DNA from: Symsagittifera roscoffensis
Lineage: Eukaryota > Xenacoelomorpha > Acoela > Convolutidae
Direction of reading: 5' to 3'
DNA length: 64,000 nt
Assembly (NCBI RefSeq): GCF_963678635.1
Contig: NC_087070.1
Location: forward strand, 41,979,831 to 42,043,830
Of the stretch, positions 58,340 through 64,000 are shown piece by piece (position 1 is the stretch's first letter; every line of letters starts with the position of its first letter). Position numbers and translations under genes: made by a program. The notes beneath the pieces were generated by a model, which saw only the letters and a list, made by a program, of their open reading frames with translations, had not been told where the DNA came from and did no database searches.

Positions 58340-58950
58340 ACGGTGAAAAATACCGACCACAAGATATCTCACCTATAAATATTTTTAGCTTTGTTACACT
58401 CAAAAATGAAATTCTTGATTTTCTAGGATGGCCCTATTATATCTTAGAAAAATTAACTATTTTATACGCAATGTTTAACTTTATAGGATTTCTTTTTTCA
58501 CTTTTAAAAGGAATCTATAATACATGCGCTATACACACACAAGTAAATAGACAGGCAAGTGTAGCACGCATACTATTTGCAGGATTTTTTGGAATTTTTT
58601 CATCATCAATAAACAAAATTCTTTTAGACGCACAAATAAAAGAATACAACACAAAAATAGCAACAAGACAAAACAATAATGACGAAGAACATAACAATGT
58701 AGAAATAACGCCCACAGCACCACAATTACCACCCCTACCACATAACCATCCATTATCCCTAGACCCACGAAATTTTCGAAATCTAGCAATAACACATAAT
58801 CCAAATTTTAGACCAACCATATCACAAAGTCCCATTCAACATATAATGACACATCATTCACTAGATGAAAATACATATGAACAAATTATAGAACAACCCC
58901 ATACAACCGCTTTTCAGTCTCAAAATAATAACTTTTTTAGCCCACGATGA
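58333..58950 (+). CDS. env: Element D envelope-like protein, membrane anchor and tail
   Basis: Continues the env protein in another frame: a long hydrophobic region (LGWPYYILEKLTILYAMFNF, then IGFLFSLLKG), a short polar stretch (NTCAIHTQVNRQASVAR), a second hydrophobic segment (ILFAGFFGIFSSSINKILL), and a hydrophilic tail of about 110 residues. The tail has PTAP (58711-58722) followed by PPLP, an ESCRT-recruiting late-domain motif in retroviruses, though there it is usually in Gag. The stop TGA at 58948-58950 overlaps the ATG of the next ORF (ATGA). Confidence 0.75.
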   Translation, partial: YLNGEKYRPQDISPINIFSFVTLKNEILDFLGWPYYILEKLTILYAMFNFIGFLFSLLKGIYNTCAIHTQVNRQASVARILFAGFFGIFSSSINKILLDAQIKEYNTKIATRQNNNDEEHNNVEITPTAPQLPPLPHNHPLSLDPRNFRNLAITHNPNFRPTISQSPIQHIMTHHSLDENTYEQIIEQPHTTAFQSQNNNFFSPR

Positions 58951-60755
58951 GCCGACAACTTGGATCCCTACACCGCTCAAATTCCCACCCAACCAACCTC
59001 AACACTCCAATTACAATAATTCCACTTTTTGCTTTCCCGCCACCCGATTTCCCAACCAATAATATAACATCAGGCATGAATTCAGACACTAATTCACATA
59101 TCTCAGTTTTATACTCCATTTCACAACTCAATAACCCAAATATTGAAACCCCTGATGAATTTGCAGATTCTGAACCATCTCCATCCAATAATTTTCAAAC
59201 CAACTCCTCAGTTTTTTCAAAACCCCCTTTTCAACCAATCCCACCAAATAACCCACTCCCATCCATTTCTACACCCTCTTATGCTTCACAAGTCACCCCA
59301 ACCTACTCTTCATTTCATTCAGACCGATCATCCAATTCTCCAGATACTCCCCAAATCTCCCAGGAACTAGATAATTTTATCACCCTACAACAACAACCCT
59401 TCCACCTTGAAAACCCCACTATAAATCGGATTTCATCCACAATAGAATCATCAAACCCACCTACCCCTACACCCTCTTCAGCCTATACCGCATCATTAGC
59501 ACCATCATCCACATCCACCGAATCATCAAATAGCACTAATAGAGCTTATCGCACTTTCAAAAGAAAATTCCCAAACCATCCATTTCCAACAAAACCAGGA
59601 ACAGCCCGTGAATATATTAATCATCCAAATCACACTAACACGAAAGATTTTTTAGCAATCACCCTACCTTCATTTCCACAATATACTTTGAACACTCCTA
59701 ACAACACAAACGACACACGTAGTTTTGTAGATGAACAAGTTTTAATGCCTACACTTCATTGGACATCATATTATCATTTTACTAACCCCCTTTGCCTACC
59801 TTTATCTAATACTCACATCGATATAGAAAGAAATAAAGATATGCTATATCGACTCACCACATAACCAACACATAGACATTTTACTTATATAGGATACAAA
59901 AAGTCACTAAAAACATACACTGCACCCCGAGCAAACGAATATACGCTAGAATATTACGATCACAACATCATCCGAGCTAACCAAGCCCAATTTTTAGATG
60001 ATGATCGTTTCGCTAACCCACAAATCATAGAAAAATTCATCATCAAAACACCATATGTATTTACACTCAATATATTTGATCGCAAATTCGACCACGTCAT
60101 TTCTGAAGCACTAACCGACACACAAGCTTACGAAAGTTTTAAAGAAAGGTTTCAATTATTTTCACTAACCTTTAATTTCCTTGCACCACATGAACGCGAT
60201 TTGCACTGCTCACACGACATTCTGTTACGCACTAAACAAACCCACACATATACATATTATCGATTCATACAAAATCATTTTGATCTACACACTCCATCAA
60301 GACAACCACACCACCGTTTTCAATTTATTAACTCTAAATACACATCACCATTTTTTCTTAACTTCACATATTGCATCAAAGATACTAACCTTCACGGTAT
60401 TCTTCGCAATTATGATCACATAACCCAAATGTATATTTTTTGTCCCATCACGAAGACCTTCAACGCAGAAGAATCCAGACCCTTCCTTGTCCCACATGAA
60501 TTTGTCCAACCTATAGAAATCCCGATATTAGAATTCATTCACAACACTAAATACAATCACAAATTATATAATCTCATCCAAAACACACCTTATGAGTTTG
60601 CAGTTGGCACTGAAGAACTAAAAACTATTAAAGCACTTCAACTGCTTTGGCCACTGCTACAAACTAAAAATATCATTCGCATACTAGCAAAATTACTAAC
60701 AAATTCCGACATAATACACGACATTTTCCCCCACGGTTTTTTCCCCGACGACTAA
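58947..60755 (+). CDS. Element D 3' ORF of unknown function
   Basis: About 602 codons with a single in-frame TAA at 59862-59864. Its ATG overlaps the env stop (ATGA), the arrangement used for termination-reinitiation. Residues 1-200 are Ser/Pro/Thr/Asn-rich and disordered (TPTPSSAYTASLAPSSTSTE). The rest looks folded: after the TAA come aromatic and charged stretches (TYIGYKKSLKTYTAPRANEY, FKERFQLFSLTFNFLAPHER, YTYYRFIQNHFDLHTPSRQP) and a helical end (LKTIKALQLLWPLLQTKNII). I recognise no family. It may be an accessory protein of this element type, comparable in position to accessory genes after env in complex retroviruses; that is position only. Confidence 0.65.
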
Positions 60756-62341
60756 CAGGTAAGTATAATTTATCATATTCTCCACTAATAAATTTGAAAT
60801 AAATACTAACCATTCTTATCCATGTCTTATTTAGATTTTTAGTCTTCATCCCACGATCACCTACAAATTACACAAGAAAAATAAAAAATAGAAAACTTCT
60901 TCATTCAAAACTCTATTAATATTTTGCACTAGATAAATTCAATAAAAATCATACCAATGTATAAATTAATTTATAAATTATATCCCTAAAAGCAGTAATT
61001 CTAATAATGATGAAAAATTGTAACTTAATTTTTCCCCAAAAAAACTAGCAGTAAAATTGAAATTCTATGTAGTAAATTGATAAAACGAAAATGCAGTACT
61101 AACCTTTTGATATTTTCATTCACTCGCACAAGAATTCTATCCAAACTCGCACAGCTCGCCCGAGAAGAATTGTTTAAATAAAGAATTTCAGTTTTAAGTT
61201 TTCACACTCAACAACTCTAACACACGATAACAAGTTTCAAACTTTCCTTTAACCCGGTTGGAAAGGAATTATATACTAAACAAAACTAACCAATGCAGCT
61301 TACTAAACACCACAAATCATAGAATAACAGCATGACTAAGAAAAGGAAACCAACGGTACCCAAACCGGATTAACCCAGTTTAAAACTGGATAATTTATTC
61401 TTTTGAAGACTATTATAAAGTCTAAGAAAGAAATAATAAAACACAAAAAAGTCGAAAGACAAACCCATACCAAAAACAATTTGATTTTTGAAAAAAGGAC
61501 ACAACCAACGAAACATAAGAAAAACCACTATAAACCCAACATAAAACGTTATCACATAACAGGACCTCTCACAAAAACCGCACGAAATCATACTCCCACT
61601 CCTGGCCTAACCCACCAGAGAGGACGTCCTGAGCATGCTCTATAGCCGGCTTAACCCACCGCGCTACATCCACGCTTTGTGACCACACTCCCATTTTTAA
61701 TAAGAGGTACTCAAGGGTGAGTAACTCTTCAAAATAACCGAACTAAAACAAAAAGCTTTTGTAAAAACAACTAACCAAAATCATAATTAAAACACCGAAC
61801 TAATAGAAATTTTATAAAATGTAAATTACACCTTGCAGTATATAGATCAGCATACAACACCAAAGACGAACATCCAAAGACAAAAGGACCCCACTACACT
61901 CGAAAAAGAATGGCCAACCACAATCAATATGCCGTCCACAATCACAACTCAAAGGATTTAGAGTACGACTTGACTTCGCAGAAAAGGACTTCATTGAACT
62001 AGACCAATGACCACCTCGATGTTCAAGTATACGTACAGATCCGAGTAACCAGGCATCCCCTTCACGCACAATCTCCACGCCATTCCCAGACTAGGTTGAA
62101 CACAAAAGAAGTTCTCTACATGAAACAGAAAAACCTGTCATAGCAAACCATTCTGAAATCAGATTTGAGTTTGTTGAGAAAACCCAGTCGTTTTCATAAG
62201 AAGACACAACGATTGATCCTGGAACTTCTCTAACAGAAGAACCCAAAAGAAATATGATGTTCGCCAAATACCAACGTCCATCATCCATCCTTTGAATTGC
62301 AGAAAAACTTTTCTAAAAAAACTCTGTAAAACCCGGATGGG
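60756..62341 (+). other. 3' non-coding region of element D
   Basis: About 1.6 kb before the 3' LTR with no supported ORF. Directly before the LTR the sequence reads cccggatggg, a weak polypurine tract. Confidence 0.55.
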
Positions 62342-62752
62342 TGGAACCTGATCTAAACTACATTTTATGATTGGATAAATTAGATATTTTACCACTGTAA
62401 AGTATTTAATATTAACCAATCATGATCCATCTAACTAACAACCCACTTATTTGTAAGTGCTGAAATTACTTGTAATTTCAGCACCAGAGAGATTTGAATT
62501 TAACTTAGGAATAAGTTGCCTCTCCAAGAGAACTTCAGCAGCCGCAATAAACCAGTATACCCTAGATCTATTGGGCCTAGCAGAGACTAGTTAAACAACC
62601 TGAGACTAGAATAGTATAAGAGTAAGATTAGGATCGGTATTAGACTAAGAAGTTGCACGAATCTATCCGGCCGAAAATAAGATAGCGTGACGAGCAGACG
62701 GTGTACCCTATCCGAAATTACTCTATGAGTTAAGACCATCGGTTATAACTCA
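62342..62752 (+). repeat. 3' LTR of element D
   Basis: 411 bp, about five differences from the 5' copy (for example gagcc/gggcc at 44127 versus 62557). Followed by CTAT. Confidence 0.93.
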
Positions 62753-62756
62753 CTAT

Positions 62757-63753
62757 TTCGACTTCCGCAAGTTGTTATTCCAAGGGATGGTTTTTTCGTG
62801 ACGACCTGTATTGAAAACGTGACAACCTGTAATTAGCAGGACTTTATTTTCCTTTCCTAGGTCGATATTTAGTAACTTTTCTAACTTCTTTTCAGCCCTT
62901 GTCGTAACTTGTGGTCAAACGTATTACAGAGTATTAATCGTTGTCGCTTTGTCCAGATTCTGACTATGCGTTGATCACATCAAATCATTCGCTTTTTTCA
63001 TGATGTCTACTTTTATCAGATGGCTAATGAAGGTCTGTACTCTTTTTTTTCGTTATCCACAAAGTTTTACTTGTTGCAACAAACAATAAAGAAAACCGTG
63101 AAATTTCCCTTGAATTGTCAAACTTTTCAATTTAAGTCACCTGGCGGGCATTTTGACAGATGTGTTTTTGAGAAGTCAACGGCACGTTTCATGCAAGTGT
63201 GGTTGTTTTTTCAATGTCCAGGATTGGCTCTCTTTTCACGTTAAAACTTTTAAAAACCTTATGTACCGAAGTTCTGTTAAACTCTAATTGCCATTTTGTG
63301 GTGGTTTGTAATCCCTTTTTTGTTTTTAAGGGTAAATTTAGGCTTCTAGTGTTGGGAAGGTTTTTGTCAACAGTTTTCGTGGGAATCAACATTTTTGTTC
63401 ACGTTGGTGTTTGAAATGTCTTTAAGTCGTCCTGTGCCGCTTTTTTGCCAATTTGGCTGAGTTCCCCAGAATGGCTCGAAAGATCCTCTGTTTTTTTTTG
63501 CGTACGGTTCATAAGCTAGAGCGTTTTGAAGATGACGTTTGCTGCAAGATGCTTCTAGAAATCTATTAAAGAAACCCTTTAGATTTTTTTTCATGAACTG
63601 GTGGCCAATTTTGTTTTACTTGCGTTCGTCTAGTTTCATTCCGTTAAAACGTTTTGTTTCCGTTTTCATCTACAAATTATCTTCGTCCTTGTCTCTTTTC
63701 CGATCGATCGTTTTCTTTTCAGTCTTGCTGTTTTTTGTTTGCTCTCGTTTCAG
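62757..63753. other. Non-coding flank to the right of element D
   Basis: T-rich on the plus strand; the ORFs here are low in information and I support none of them. Confidence 0.4.
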
Positions 63754-63798
63754 ATGGATGAGGAGGATGAAGAGGTTGAGGATGATATCGTTTTTCAG
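63754..63798 (+). CDS. Possible short first coding exon (acidic)
   Basis: TCGTTTCAG|ATG at 63753/63754 and CAG|GTTTAAC at 63798/63799 bound 15 codons, MDEEDEEVEDDIVFQ. The next acceptor (tatttacag, ending near 63841) would give an intron of about 43 bases and a continuing frame. Short and unconfirmed. Confidence 0.25.
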
Positions 63799-64000
63799 GT
63801 TTAACAGATTTTTTATATCGATTTTCTCGGTAGTATTTACAGCTAAATGATTTTAAAAAATCAATTTTCCTTTAGAATAAGTAGAAGCAATGTGTGGTTC
63901 TGCTAAAAGGGAGAAATTCCGGTCGGATTAGATTAATTGGTGTGTGGCTGCACCATGATAAAGTGTCGTTCAAATGTAACGGTTAATTCTACTTACTACT

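Larger units (their letters stand above)
43911..62752 (+). mobile_element. Element D: 18.8 kb Gypsy-type LTR retroelement with env-like and extra ORFs
   Basis: 411-bp LTRs at 43911-44321 and 62342-62752 (TGGAACC...AACTCA) with about five visible differences, flanked by the 4-bp duplication CTAT (43907-43910 and 62753-62756). Between them, all on the plus strand: leader with repeats, ORF0, gag, pro-RT-RNase H, linker, integrase, Pol tail, hydrophobic ORF, Ser/Pro-rich ORF, env-like ORF, a 602-codon unknown ORF and a 1.6 kb 3' non-coding part. The coding strand is strongly A-rich, unlike A-C. Frames are broken by single-base indels and four or more in-frame stops, so this copy is unlikely to be active. 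Confidence 0.93.

Noticed and set aside
61590-61680. tRNA-like sequence on the minus strand in the D 3' region (gtagcgcggtgggttaagcc)
   Set aside because: An A-box-like stretch is present but no B box at proper spacing and no stem; not enough to call.
62159-62419. Minus-strand ORF across the start of the D 3' LTR
   Set aside because: Partly inside the LTR (same peptide is read from the 5' LTR at 43800-43988); no evidence of coding.
1-64000. CRISPR arrays, bacterial operons, ribosome binding sites, rRNA genes
   Set aside because: The window is eukaryotic repeat-rich DNA; the only short direct repeats are the minisatellites, which lack CRISPR spacing.

Overview
This is eukaryotic, metazoan DNA dominated by LTR retrotransposons. 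The evidence is the presence of BEL/Pao and Ty3/Gypsy polyproteins, AT-rich non-coding DNA, and spliced low-complexity host exons with short acceptors of the form TTTCAG. The acceptors and the style of the small non-coding repeats recall nematodes, but that is only a guess; nothing here fixes the species.

Layout: 1-2581 is the 3' part of a BEL/Pao pol gene. 4073-11439 is Gypsy element A (7.4 kb, LTRs one base apart, 5-bp target-site duplication CATAT). 12426-29943 is a host gene on the minus strand with three visible exons (29943-29318, 14398-13910, 13589-12426) whose splice phases agree. Its first visible intron received Gypsy element B (target-site duplication GGGGT). After that insertion, a 5.8 kb stretch running from inside exon 2 to inside B pol was duplicated in tandem (14211-20013 and 20021-25823, with a 7-bp filler at the junction). 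B therefore appears as a truncated copy B1 (16138-20013) and a complete copy B2 (21950-29143). 30124-37114 holds small inverted-repeat transposons with 8-bp target-site duplications, a plus-strand Ser/Arg-rich host exon (32220-32838) and a possible exon near 36.1 kb. 37859-43108 is Gypsy element C on the minus strand (target-site duplication TAAAC), which lacks most of its protease and all of the reverse transcriptase core.

43911-62752 is element D, an 18.8 kb LTR retroelement with 411-bp LTRs and a 4-bp target-site duplication CTAT. In order it carries a small basic ORF, a large gag, protease-RT-RNase H-integrase, a hydrophobic ORF, a Ser/Pro-rich ORF, an envelope-like glycoprotein with signal peptide and membrane segments, and a roughly 600-codon ORF I cannot assign. 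This is the most unusual object in the window.

Elements A, B and C belong to one lineage. The gag start codon straddles the LTR/primer-binding-site junction, so the first residues (Met-Ala-Gln) are encoded by the tRNA-primer site, which in B fits a tRNA-Ser 3' end with exact tRNA geometry. They share an unusual first zinc knuckle and a long disordered Pol tail with SUMO-interacting-motif-like stretches. Nearly all elements have reading frames broken by single-base changes, many of them in homopolymer runs, even where LTRs are almost identical. Residual assembly indels are a real alternative to genuine decay.
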